Made by a program: the position numbers and the translations under genes. A DNA stretch of 34,159 nucleotides from Deltaproteobacteria bacterium (lineage in GTDB: Bacteria; Desulfobacterota; Binatia; Binatales; Binataceae). Of the stretch, positions 25,838 through 34,069 are shown piece by piece. Every line of letters starts with the position of its first letter. Within the stretch, counting starts at the first letter, position 1. Location of the stretch: assembly GCA_021801125.1 (NCBI GenBank), contig JAJYYI010000149.1, forward strand, positions 1-34,159. The letters are read 5' to 3'. The notes under the pieces are model-generated. The model worked only from the letters and a program-made list of their open reading frames with translations. It made no database searches and was not told the DNA's origin.

Positions 25838-28800
25838 TTAAGTTGCTGGCCTACCTTGCCGCCGGTTCTCCAGCCGTTGCTTCCAACCGTAGAATATCTC
25901 CCAGACGGCAGGCGCGAGAAAGAGCGTCATAAATGTGGAAACGGCAAGGCCGCCGATGACGGTTCGCGCCAGCGGAGCAGACGATTCTGAGCCCGACTCA
26001 AGCTTGACGGCCACCGGAATCAGCGCCGCTAGAGTTGCAAGTGTGGTCATCAGAATAGGTCGCATTCTAATTCGAGCGGCCTGGATCACCGCTTCCCGAA
26101 GCGGCATCCCCTCCTTGCGTCTTTCGTTGGCGAACTCGATGAGAAGAATCACGTTGGAGTGGACGATGCCGATCATGACGATGATCCCCATCATCGACTC
26201 GATGTTTAGTGTTGTGTTGGTAAAGTAAAGGATCCAGACCACGCCGATCAGCCCCATCGGAATTGAGAAAAGGAATATGAACGGGTCCAGCCACGACTTG
26301 CCCTGGGCGACGCCAATCAAATAAACGACGATTATGGTTAACACAAAGCCGCCGTAAAAGCTCTGGAAAGCCTTTTCCATGAGCTCGACCGACCCGCGAT
26401 AGAAAATCCTGATGCTCCTGCCATTACTCTGTTTGGGAGGAGGAAACTCTTGGACGACCTCCTTCACTGCATTCAGCGTGTGACCCCAATCTTTACCGCG
26501 CGGCTGAACAAGGATGTCCACGACGCGTTGGATGTTATAGTGATCGGCTTCCTCCGGATAGGTTCTGCGGTAGACCTGGGCGACCTCCCTCAGCAGCACC
26601 GGTCGAAAATGGCCGCCTTCGCCGCTGAAGCGCGAAGGGCGACCCGCCATAAAGGTGGGAGGAACGAGCCAACGGCTGTGGATCGGGAGATTTAGGATGG
26701 TCTCAAAACTGTTGATATGATCCTCGAAGTATTGCGCAGAAAAATAGTAATCGTCCCCCGACTCGGGATCGATCCAAATCGATTTTCTGATCATTTCGTT
26801 GTTATCTAACGCAGTAATTAGAGTATCGACGACATCCTTTTCAGTGACACCCAAACGCCCGGCTTTCTCCCGGTCAACGTCCACGAACAGCGTCGGATAA
26901 TCGGCGAGCTGCTTTATATACGTATGACCCACCTGCGGGAGGTGATTGAGTCGCCTCCGCAACTGGCGAGCATAAGCGAACATGTCTTCAAAGGGTTCGA
27001 TCATCGGTGAGGAGAGTTGCACGTCGATCGCTGACAGCGCGCCGAAGTTCAAGATCGCGTCGATAATGCTGCCCGAAGAGTAGAAGGCTTCGACTTCTGG
27101 AAGCTCCTTGTCTAGCGCGTCACGCACGCGTTCTTGGTAGTAATGTGTGGAATGCTTGTGCCCTCGTTTGAGATCCACATAGACCTGTCCATCATCTTCT
27201 GCTGCGTTAGTCGTGTATATGGCGGAAATCAGGGGCACTACGCCAAGGTTCTCGACGATAGTATTCAAATCAGAGGGAGGAATGACGCGGCGTATGATGC
27301 GGTCTATTTTTTGCCCGATAGCGGTGGTGATCTCCAGCCGCGTGCCTGGAGGCACTCGTATTGTGATGACGAACTTGCCCGCGTCAGTGCGTGGAAACAT
27401 CCGCGTGCCGAGACGCCCGAAGAAGCTCATCGAGAAAACGAAAATAACGATAATTATCGAGACGAGCCCGATTTTGTGGTCGAGCGTGAAATTGAGCCAG
27501 TGGGAGAAGCTCTCGTTGAAGCGTTGATAGGCGCGGTTGAAGCGGGCGATCACTCCTCCGCCTTTAGATTCCCCGCGTGCCATTGCCTCCATGCGGTGGG
27601 CGATCTCAGGGGTTAAGAACCTCGAACAGTAAAGGGGGATTATCGTCATCGAGTCGAGGTAAGACAGAAGCATGGCGTAGGTGAAGGAAACGGCAAGGGC
27701 GGTAAATAGGTGTTTTGACACTCCGTAGAGGAAAATCACCGGCAAGAAAACCACTATCGTCGTCGTGGTCGAGGCCAGGACGGCGTATGTTACCTCTTCG
27801 GTGCCCTCGAGCGCAGCGCGCAGCGGCGACTTGCCCATTAGCAGATGGCGGTTGATGTTTTCGAGCACGACGGTTGAATCGTCGATAAGACGCCCAATCG
27901 CCAGTGTGAGCCCGCCGAGAGTCATTATGTTGACCGTGTTGCCTGTCAGGTACAAAAGCACGAAGGCGCCACAGATAGAGATCGGAATCGAGGTGAAGAT
28001 CGCGAAAACGGAGCTCACGTTGCCGAGGAACAGAAGGATCATGATCGAAGAGAGGATCGCGCCCGAGAGCGCCTCATGCTCAAGGGACTCCACGGCGTCC
28101 GTGATAGTTCCCTTCTGGCTGAACAGCGTTCCCAGGCTCATGCCAGGACGTAAGCCCGTGACTCGAGGGATAGCGTCTTCGATGCCGTCAATGACCTCGA
28201 GAGTGTTGGCGCCGGTCTGCTTGAATATTGGAATATAGACAGAGGGTTCGCCGTCAATCAGAACCAGGTTGTACTGAATCTCTGCGGCGTCTTGTCCTTT
28301 GCCGATATCGCCGAAATAGACCGGGCTTTGGTCTTTCCCTGTAACGATTGGCACACTGTCGAGCGACTTAGGGGTCGGCAACTCCGCGTTGGCCATTATG
28401 AACCAGTCGTAGTTGCCAATTTTGGCGTCTCCGGCAGGCACGATCTGGTTGCTCGCGTTGATCTGGTCTACTACCCCCATAACGTCCAGCCCGCGCGCCT
28501 GAAGCTTCGACCCCTCCACATAGGCCATGATTTGGCGGACTTTCCCGCCGAAGGGGAATGGCACAGAGGCTCCGTGGACGGTCGCGAAGAAATTGCGCAC
28601 GTTGTACCGCGCGTTGTTCAGAAGCCGCGTTTGACTGTAGGGGCCCTTAATTGTCACCAGCACCACTGGCAGGGAGGACGAAGTGTTGTAGGGCAGGACG
28701 ATCGGCGGTAGCGTGCCGGGTGGCATCAGACTCAGATCGCCCATCGCCAGTGTCGCCATGCTGGCGGCGCCGGCAAAAATATCTACGTCTTCGTGGAAGT

Positions 28801-29224
28801 AAACGAAGATGATACTTGCGCCGTAAACGGAGCGAGACTCGATGTGTTCAATGCCGGCACCCAACGTGAAGAATCTTTCGTACCGGCTGGTGATGTTGGC
28901 TTCAATGGCCAGCGGTGCGAACCCAGGGTACAAAGTGGCGATAACCGCTGCCTTAATGTTCAGCCGTGGAAATACATCGACAGCCATCTGAAAAAAGGCC
29001 ACGACACCGAGTAAAATGATTAAGAGTGCGCCAACTATTCGGGTGTAAGGGAGCCGCAAAGACTGGCGAACAAGGGAACCACCCGATAAATCTAAATTGG
29101 CATCGTCGTGCTGATTGATTTGTTGATTTTCTCCGGGTTTGTGGTCGTTCTCCTTGCCGTGCTCAGCGCCCTCATTGCCAACGGCGCCCTCTGGGGCTTT
29201 TCCTCCGTCCTCAAACTCGGACAT
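25838..29224 (-). CDS. RND family efflux transporter permease (AcrB/HAE1-like)
   Basis: The 1128-residue inner-membrane protein has the two-fold RND layout: helix 1 at about 62-80, a large periplasmic loop, and a helix bundle around 385-560. The second half repeats this from about 585. The proton-relay pair Asp448-Asp449 is in LAIGRLIDDSTVVLENI, matching AcrB D407-D408. The last helices include GLIGVVWILYFTNTTLNIESMMG and FMTLFLAPAVWEIFYG. A hydrophilic N-terminal tail of about 55 residues, rich in Glu, Gly, Asp and His, precedes helix 1 and is unusual for the family. GGAG stands seven bases before the ATG. No membrane-fusion adaptor or TolC-type gene is in the window, so the pump partners must be elsewhere or outside the window. 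The substrate is unknown. Confidence 0.9.
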   Translation of the reverse strand: MSEFEDGGKAPEGAVGNEGAEHGKENDHKPGENQQINQHDDANLDLSGGSLVRQSLRLPYTRIVGALLIILLGVVAFFQMAVDVFPRLNIKAAVIATLYPGFAPLAIEANITSRYERFFTLGAGIEHIESRSVYGASIIFVYFHEDVDIFAGAASMATLAMGDLSLMPPGTLPPIVLPYNTSSSLPVVLVTIKGPYSQTRLLNNARYNVRNFFATVHGASVPFPFGGKVRQIMAYVEGSKLQARGLDVMGVVDQINASNQIVPAGDAKIGNYDWFIMANAELPTPKSLDSVPIVTGKDQSPVYFGDIGKGQDAAEIQYNLVLIDGEPSVYIPIFKQTGANTLEVIDGIEDAIPRVTGLRPGMSLGTLFSQKGTITDAVESLEHEALSGAILSSIMILLFLGNVSSVFAIFTSIPISICGAFVLLYLTGNTVNIMTLGGLTLAIGRLIDDSTVVLENINRHLLMGKSPLRAALEGTEEVTYAVLASTTTTIVVFLPVIFLYGVSKHLFTALAVSFTYAMLLSYLDSMTIIPLYCSRFLTPEIAHRMEAMARGESKGGGVIARFNRAYQRFNESFSHWLNFTLDHKIGLVSIIIVIFVFSMSFFGRLGTRMFPRTDAGKFVITIRVPPGTRLEITTAIGQKIDRIIRRVIPPSDLNTIVENLGVVPLISAIYTTNAAEDDGQVYVDLKRGHKHSTHYYQERVRDALDKELPEVEAFYSSGSIIDAILNFGALSAIDVQLSSPMIEPFEDMFAYARQLRRRLNHLPQVGHTYIKQLADYPTLFVDVDREKAGRLGVTEKDVVDTLITALDNNEMIRKSIWIDPESGDDYYFSAQYFEDHINSFETILNLPIHSRWLVPPTFMAGRPSRFSGEGGHFRPVLLREVAQVYRRTYPEEADHYNIQRVVDILVQPRGKDWGHTLNAVKEVVQEFPPPKQSNGRSIRIFYRGSVELMEKAFQSFYGGFVLTIIVVYLIGVAQGKSWLDPFIFLFSIPMGLIGVVWILYFTNTTLNIESMMGIIVMIGIVHSNVILLIEFANERRKEGMPLREAVIQAARIRMRPILMTTLATLAALIPVAVKLESGSESSAPLARTVIGGLAVSTFMTLFLAPAVWEIFYGWKQRLENRRQGRPAT

Positions 29225-29981
29225 CTCGCTTCTCCGCGCTCAGATAAACCAAAATAAAAGACTCAGTGACTGCTCAAAAGGTCAGCATCCGCGGCGACAG
29301 GCCTTCGTTCGTCGTAGGTGCTTTCAAAAGGGAGTCGAACTCTCTCGGTTTATTCCCCAATAATGTATATGTAAGGTGCTGTCCTGGTGATCTAGGGGAC
29401 GACAGACTCCTCATATCTTGCGAAACCCCGCCATGACAAACGTGTCTCGAGAGGCTTGTATTGCCCGCCAAGGTTTCACATGCAGCAAGTGAGGGGTTGT
29501 CCCTGTAAAACCATCTGCGGTAAACACCTGCTTGCCGGCATAGCTCCGTTACAACGCCCTCGCGATTCAGTGCATCATGATCCGCCGCGGCGTGCATTGC
29601 ATTTCCGCCCGCCACAAGCAGCCGTTTTCGCCTGCTCGTCGCTAGCAATTCGCATTTGAGGAGCCAGACCCCTCGTTCATCACAACGCAAGCCAAGTTCG
29701 CTGGACGCGACTCGGCCCGTCCACTTATCGTCGGGTATAACGCAAACCGATTTTAACCACCGGTTCAGCTTCTTCTCACGGATAATGCCTTAAGACGGGT
29801 TTTTGACCTCTCGCTTTTCGGGACTCAATCCCTGCATAAAATACTCCGCTTTAAGGGGATGCAACATCCGCCCCCGCTCGGCGCCGCGATTGAAACCCCG
29901 TATGCCAACGAAGGCCCGACGCAAGGCGTGCCGAGTTAGAGCGTTGCCGATCGGACCCGGGTGTACGCAACAACCGAGCTA

Positions 29982-30010
29982 ACCTTTGGGTTACCTGGGC
30001 CCACCTTTGG
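29982..30010. repeat. ACCTTTGG direct repeats spaced 21 bp
   Basis: ACCTTTGG occurs at 29982-29989 and 30003-30010, a 21-bp period (two helical turns). A TGGGCCCA palindrome (29996-30003) lies between them, and GGTTACC/GGTAAC form an inverted pair across the second half. This resembles a tandem operator, but no adjacent start codon identifies a target. Confidence 0.35.
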
Positions 30011-30159
30011 TAACATTACTACGCACGAAGTGACGAAGCCACGGATGAGGTTATTCAACGCCCCTATGAAAATTCGTTGAGAGCGCCACACGTCCTTTTG
30101 GTCCAATCCTTATATGATCTCTATAGGAGGGCACATTCCACGTAGGGCTAGCCCGTGGC

Positions 30160-30182
30160 CCGCCGCGAGGTGGCGGCTTTTT
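30160..30182 (+). terminator. Terminator-like hairpin 1 of a tandem pair
   Basis: CCGCC and GGCGG form a 5-bp GC stem around a 7-base loop, followed by C and TTTTT on the plus strand. The shape is that of a short intrinsic terminator. There is no recognised plus-strand gene upstream for it to end. Confidence 0.42.
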
Positions 30183-30223
30183 CTCCGCTCTCGCTCAGGC
30201 TGAAGAACTCAACAGGCTTGGCG

Positions 30224-30244
30224 TGGCGTGGTCCGCCATTTTTT
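30224..30244 (+). terminator. Terminator-like hairpin 2 of a tandem pair
   Basis: TGGCG and CGCCA form a 5-bp stem around TGGTC, followed immediately by six T on the plus strand, 64 bp after the first hairpin. Two consecutive hairpins of this type suggest a real transcript ending here, although no upstream gene is known. Confidence 0.45.
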
Positions 30245-30609
30245 CGTTTGGGCAGAGTTATCCGCACCGGCATGCGGAAGCGTGGGAAGTCCGGCGCGCT
30301 TGGTGGAAAGTCACCGTTGCGTTGCTCAGCGGATGCTCGTCCTGAAATCCGCGGAGCGCTCCCCTTTTCTTGACCGGCACACCCGATCATGCTTACGACA
30401 CAGCAGCCGCCTTCCCAAACCCGCACAGGCAGATCTGGCACATGGATAAATTCGCTAGCATAGGCCATCCGCGGCCATATCGGTCGATTAGCGCACGTCT
30501 CCCGCTAAGGAGCCGGCACACTGGTGAGCGGCGTGCCTATCAAAAGCATTAGCGCGACTTCAAACACTTACGCGAGCCCGGGCTCAGATCGCAACGCCGG
30601 GAAATGCGC

Positions 30610-30649
30610 TTGCCGAAAATTGCGCAAATTTCCAAACGGTTTTCGGCAA
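30610..30649. repeat. 10-bp perfect inverted repeat enclosing a TTGCGCAA palindrome
   Basis: TTGCCGAAAA (30610-30619) and TTTTCGGCAA (30640-30649) are exact inverted arms, 20 bases apart. The first 8 bases of the loop are the palindrome TTGCGCAA. It lies about 170 bp upstream of the membrane protein start. It can fold as a long hairpin or serve as a two-site operator with centres 30 bp apart. No T-run follows it on the plus strand. Confidence 0.5.
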
Positions 30650-30817
30650 CCAACGTCGACCACCAGTGTGTATGATTCAGCGTTGAAACACGTCTTATTT
30701 AAGTATTCGGCGCTGGGGCGGATAGCAACTAAGCTCCGGCGGTTCGCAGTTGCGTCAGTCGAGCGGTCTTGGCCCCTGCTTATAAAAGACCTTCGTCCGT
30801 TCCTGGAGGTGCACGTC

Positions 30818-31321
30818 ATGACCGGTGAGCATTTCCTGATAAAACTCGCTCAGATTGGACTTCAGTTCGCCGTGTTTACTGCCGTGCTTCCGCTCATGAC
30901 GCGGGGACGCCACTCGCTGACGCGCCATCAACTGGTGGGAATTAAGCTGATCCTCGACCATCAGTTTGCGCTCCTGTTTGCGGCAGTCTTCCCCTACTTG
31001 CTGTTCTATTGGCTGCTCGGGCGGTTTGAGCTATGGGTGTGGCGCTGCTCGAGTTTTCTGCTGGGCGCTTTCTTGGCCTTCGAAACCGCCGCCCAATTCC
31101 TGCGAATCAGGACGCTCGGTCCTTCGGACAGCGTGCCGACGCATTCGCGTAGGGCTGTGCTTTATATGTTGTGTATCCCGGCGCCCCTGATCTGCGCGCT
31201 GCAATTCTCGAACGTGTTTTTCGGCTCCTTTGCGGCTTATCTGACCGGCGCCATTTGGCTCTTGGTCCCCGCCGCGGTGCAGTTCTGGGGTCTGGTCGTG
31301 CATCTGACGCGCGATGATTAG
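30818..31321 (+). CDS. Unrecognised five-helix integral membrane protein
   Basis: I do not recognise a family for this 167-residue protein. About five hydrophobic helices are visible: residues 12-29 (QFAVFTAVLPLM), 50-68 (LLFAAVFPYLLFYWLLG), 74-95, 113-136 and 139-162. They are joined by short loops, one with THSRRAVLY. No catalytic motif is seen. The frame is open further upstream to a GTG at 30524, but that part does not look like protein. The ATG at 30818 has a near-perfect GGAGGT seven bases upstream, which decides the start. It follows the structured non-coding region and is 540 bp from the SLC13-type permease on the same strand. The predicted place is the inner membrane. Confidence 0.72.
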   Translation: MTGEHFLIKLAQIGLQFAVFTAVLPLMTRGRHSLTRHQLVGIKLILDHQFALLFAAVFPYLLFYWLLGRFELWVWRCSSFLLGAFLAFETAAQFLRIRTLGPSDSVPTHSRRAVLYMLCIPAPLICALQFSNVFFGSFAAYLTGAIWLLVPAAVQFWGLVVHLTRDD

Positions 31322-31863
31322 TCGAAACGAAACTCAAAGTTGAAAGCGATTTCGTCTGCGAGTGGCTCCTCGCTGCTCGCGATAGCGTCCACAACCGGCG
31401 AGCGGGGCGCTGCCGTCGGAAAAGCGTGCCTGTCGTTCGCCGCGGTCACCTTGGCGGAAAGTCTTGCGGCGGCCGGCATGAGCCGTGGCGGACGCATAGG
31501 GCCACGCCTGGGCTATCCTGCATACAGGAAAGGAACTTTTTCCCTGGTGTTATAAGAGGCGGCTGGCCTACGCTTCACCCTGGTTGGGGTGCAAATGCGA
31601 ATGCCTGGCGCGTCGTCACATGGCCAACCTCGGGTAAGGTTGCGGGTTTTCGCGCTGGTCGCCTCCCATGTGGGAGACAAGGAAGACTCTGTTGGTTCGG
31701 GCTTTTAGCCCGAGGATGGGCGCGCCCCGAACGAGAGGTGCCGTCCGCCGCGGTTAACTGGAGGGCGGATTCATACAATCGCGACTGTTTGATATCCTTT
31801 GCGCCCGATCAATGCATCGCGTCTCTGCTTTATGATGGTTGAAGCACGAGAACAAGGCCTTCG
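31322..31863. other. Intergenic region upstream of the SLC13-type gene
   Basis: No convincing gene is visible in these 540 bp. Two hairpins can be drawn: one at 31525-31546 (CAGG-AAA paired with TTT-C-CCTG) and a perfect 6-bp stem at 31697-31713 (TCGGGC/GCCCGA with loop TTTTA). Neither has a T-tract in the right place. A TATGAT at 31831-31836 could be a -10 box for the permease, but no matching -35 is seen. Confidence 0.4.
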
Positions 31864-33720
31864 ATGAATCTGACCACAGAGCAGTTGATCGTGTTCGCCA
31901 CGCTGCTTGCCTCGCTTGGGCTGTTTCTCACCGGGTGGTGGCGCTATGACTTGGTTGCGCTGGCCGCTTTGATGGTTCTTGCGCTCACGGGTGTGGTCAA
32001 ACCCAGAGCGGTATTCGCCGGTTTTAGCGACAGCGCCGTGATAAGCGTGGCGGCGGTGTTCGTGATGAGTCGCGGACTGCGCAACTCGGGTGTCGTCGAG
32101 GTGCTCGCGGAAAGGCTTTCGGCGCTTAGCGAGAGGCTAAACGATTCGCTCACGATCGGGCTGCTGGGTACGGTTGTCGCGTTTCTTTCCGCCTTTATCA
32201 ACGACGTCGGCACGCTTGCCCTGTTCATGCCCGTGGGGATACGCCTTTCGCGCAAGCAAGGAGCGCATACGGGACGAATCCTGATGCCGCTGGCGTACGC
32301 GACGTTGCTCGGCGGAATGACCACGCTGGTAGGCGCGCCGGTTAACCTGGTGATCTCGGCCTACCGGGCCAAGGTGTCTCACGTGCACTTCGGTATGTTC
32401 GACTTTACGCCCGTGGGCGTTGCAATCGCGGCCGCGGGGCTGTTTTTTATCGCCGCGCTGGGATGGCGTCTTTTGCCCGCGAGAGGGGGTGACGGCGGCG
32501 CGAGCGGCGAGCTTTTCAAGGTTGAGGATTACGAGACCGAACTGCGCGTGCCCGAGAAAAGCAAAGGTGTGGGTAAGACGATCGCCGAACTAGGAGCGGC
32601 GGTCGACGGCGAGGTAAACGTCCTCTCGTTCCTGCGCAACGGGTTGCGCGAGGTTGTCCCTCAGGGGTTCCAGCGCATCTATCCGAACGATCTCCTCGTG
32701 GTCAGCGGTCGGTCGGAGAGCCTTGAGGCGTTTATCGCGGAGACAGGCTTCGAACTGGAGTCGCAGCGCAAGGCCAGGGAGGAAAAAGCTGAGGAAGCTC
32801 ATAAGAACGGCGAGAAAGCTGAAACGCAGGAAAGGAATGAGCAAGGCCACGACGAGATACAAACGATGGAGGCCGTGGTGATGCCGAACGCGTGGATCGT
32901 CGGCCGCACCGCCCGCGAACTACGGCTTCGCAACCGCTACGCGGTAAACCTGCTTGCTGTCGCGCGCCGCACGGCTCCCTTGCGTGAACGCCTTCGTAAC
33001 CTTCGGCTTCAAGCGGGCGACGTGCTCCTGACTCAGGGGGGCGCCACGGCGCTGCGAGAGGCTTTCGCCGACCTCGGATGCGTGCCGCTGGCGTCGCGAG
33101 AGATACGCCTGGGACACCCGCGGCGGACGGTCTTGGGGCTTGCCGTATTCGCCAGCGCGCTGGCGCTTGCGGCACTCGATCTTCTCAGCGTCCCGGTCGC
33201 CCTGATCGCGGGCGCGGTGGCGATGGTTATTCTAGGGCTCGTCCGGCTTGACGACGCTTACGCGAGTCTCGAAGGCCCGGTGCTGGTCTTGATCGGCGGG
33301 ATGCTCACCGTGGCGGAAACTTTGCAAACTGTGAGCGGAAGCGCTCTCATCGCGCGGCCCCTGTTATGGTTGGCTCATTCGCTGCCCCCCGCCGGCACCG
33401 TGGCGCTGATCTATGTCGCGACGATGTTGCTCTCGAATGTTACTAATTATGTGGCGACGGCGGTTGTAATGGCGCCAATCGCGATCGAGGTCGCCGCCGG
33501 TCTACAAGCGTCTGTGGATCCGCTGCTCATGGCGGTAGCTTTCGGAAGCGTTTCGGCTTTTCTGACTCCGATCGGCCATCCTTCGAATACCCTCGTCATG
33601 GGGCCCGGCGGATACAAGTTTAGCGATTATACGCGGATGGGACTTCCGGTCTCGCTTTTGACCACCGCCGTAGCGTCCTTGCTCATTCCGCTGGTATGGC
33701 CGTTTAAAATTCATCAGTAG
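31864..33720 (+). CDS. SLC13/DASS-type permease with two RCK_C (TrkA-C) domains
   Basis: The 618-residue protein has an N-terminal half bundle (residues 7-205, including SAFINDVGTLALFMPV and GGMTTLVGAPVNLVI). Two soluble RCK_C-like domains follow, about 218-295 (VGKTIAELG, IYPNDLLVVSG) and 336-412 (IVGRTARELRLR, RLQAGDVLLTQGG). The second membrane half (420-613) contains SNVTNYVATAVVMAPIAI and FLTPIGHPSNTLVMGPGGY. This is the standard layout of prokaryotic SLC13/CitT-related permeases carrying TrkA-C domains. They move anions such as sulfate or dicarboxylates, and the substrate here is unknown. A charged Lys/Glu-rich linker (about 300-333) joins the two RCK_C domains. The ATG has AAGG six bases upstream. 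Confidence 0.88.
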   Translation: MNLTTEQLIVFATLLASLGLFLTGWWRYDLVALAALMVLALTGVVKPRAVFAGFSDSAVISVAAVFVMSRGLRNSGVVEVLAERLSALSERLNDSLTIGLLGTVVAFLSAFINDVGTLALFMPVGIRLSRKQGAHTGRILMPLAYATLLGGMTTLVGAPVNLVISAYRAKVSHVHFGMFDFTPVGVAIAAAGLFFIAALGWRLLPARGGDGGASGELFKVEDYETELRVPEKSKGVGKTIAELGAAVDGEVNVLSFLRNGLREVVPQGFQRIYPNDLLVVSGRSESLEAFIAETGFELESQRKAREEKAEEAHKNGEKAETQERNEQGHDEIQTMEAVVMPNAWIVGRTARELRLRNRYAVNLLAVARRTAPLRERLRNLRLQAGDVLLTQGGATALREAFADLGCVPLASREIRLGHPRRTVLGLAVFASALALAALDLLSVPVALIAGAVAMVILGLVRLDDAYASLEGPVLVLIGGMLTVAETLQTVSGSALIARPLLWLAHSLPPAGTVALIYVATMLLSNVTNYVATAVVMAPIAIEVAAGLQASVDPLLMAVAFGSVSAFLTPIGHPSNTLVMGPGGYKFSDYTRMGLPVSLLTTAVASLLIPLVWPFKIHQ

Positions 33721-33741
33721 CTCGAGCCGCAGCCCGCGCGA

Positions 33742-33762
33742 TGCGCGCTAGCGGCGCATTTT
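33742..33762 (+). terminator. Possible terminator of the SLC13-type gene
   Basis: TGCGC and GCGCA form a 5-bp stem around GCTAGCG, followed by four T, 21 bases past the permease stop. The stem is short, but position and strand fit an intrinsic terminator. Confidence 0.4.
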
Positions 33763-34032
33763 CGGCGCGAGCCCTTGCCTAACAAGCCGCTGGCGTCTCT
33801 CTTGGTCGGTTGCGATTCGCCGAGATTCGCTTGACTGCGATCGAGCAAGCTGTGAACACCGCGGCCAGTGATCCTTAAGCGATCCGTGAAAGACCGGTTC
33901 AGCGCTCACGGTCAGGCTGCGAGCGCCTGAAGGCCGAAGCGGGCGCCGGACCCGGACGGAAGCTTGCGGCCAGCACTAAACGCGTCGGCGAGGAATGATT
34001 GAATCAGAAGCTTCTTCCCGCCTAACATTAAA

Positions 34033-34050
34033 AAAGGGCGGAGCCTTTTT
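34033..34050. promoter_or_regulatory. AT-based hairpin in the leader of the edge gene
   Basis: AAAAAGG and CCTTTTT form a 7-bp perfect stem around a short G-rich loop, ending a few bases before the GGAGG ribosome binding site of the gene at 34070. It could be a bidirectional terminator or a leader element. Coordinates may be off by a base because an A-run flanks it. Confidence 0.35.
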
Positions 34051-34069
34051 GGCACGGAGGGATGCCAGG

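Larger units (their letters stand above)
29225..30817. other. 1.6-kb region without a convincing gene
   Basis: Open stretches on both strands here read as low-plausibility protein with no ribosome binding sites, and I call none of them. The region looks less GC-rich than its neighbours. It holds direct repeats (29982-30010), two tandem terminator-like hairpins (30160-30182 and 30224-30244), a 10-bp inverted repeat (30610-30649) and the ribosome binding site of the next gene. I looked for tRNA, tmRNA, SRP RNA and RNase P signatures and found none. It is the longest non-coding stretch in the window and may contain an unrecognised small RNA or the remains of a gene. Confidence 0.5.
33721..34069. 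other. Intergenic region downstream of the SLC13-type gene
   Basis: These 350 bp hold a terminator-like hairpin near the left end and an AT-rich hairpin near the right end. An open minus-strand stretch here (33912-34142) starts inside the next gene, has no ribosome binding site and does not read like protein. I see no RNA gene. Confidence 0.45.

Noticed and set aside
29274-29690. 138-codon minus-strand frame upstream of the RND gene, and a TTCGACTC stretch resembling a tRNA T-loop
   Set aside because: The frame has no family resemblance or ribosome site. The T-loop stem has a mismatch, and no acceptor stem or CCA end can be drawn.
30148-30468. 106-codon minus-strand frame
   Set aside because: It is rich in Arg, Ser and Pro without motifs, has no ribosome site, and overlaps two plus-strand hairpins.
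31340-31842. Plus-strand frames in the gap before the SLC13-type gene
   Set aside because: They have weak or absent ribosome sites and low-plausibility protein composition in two competing frames.
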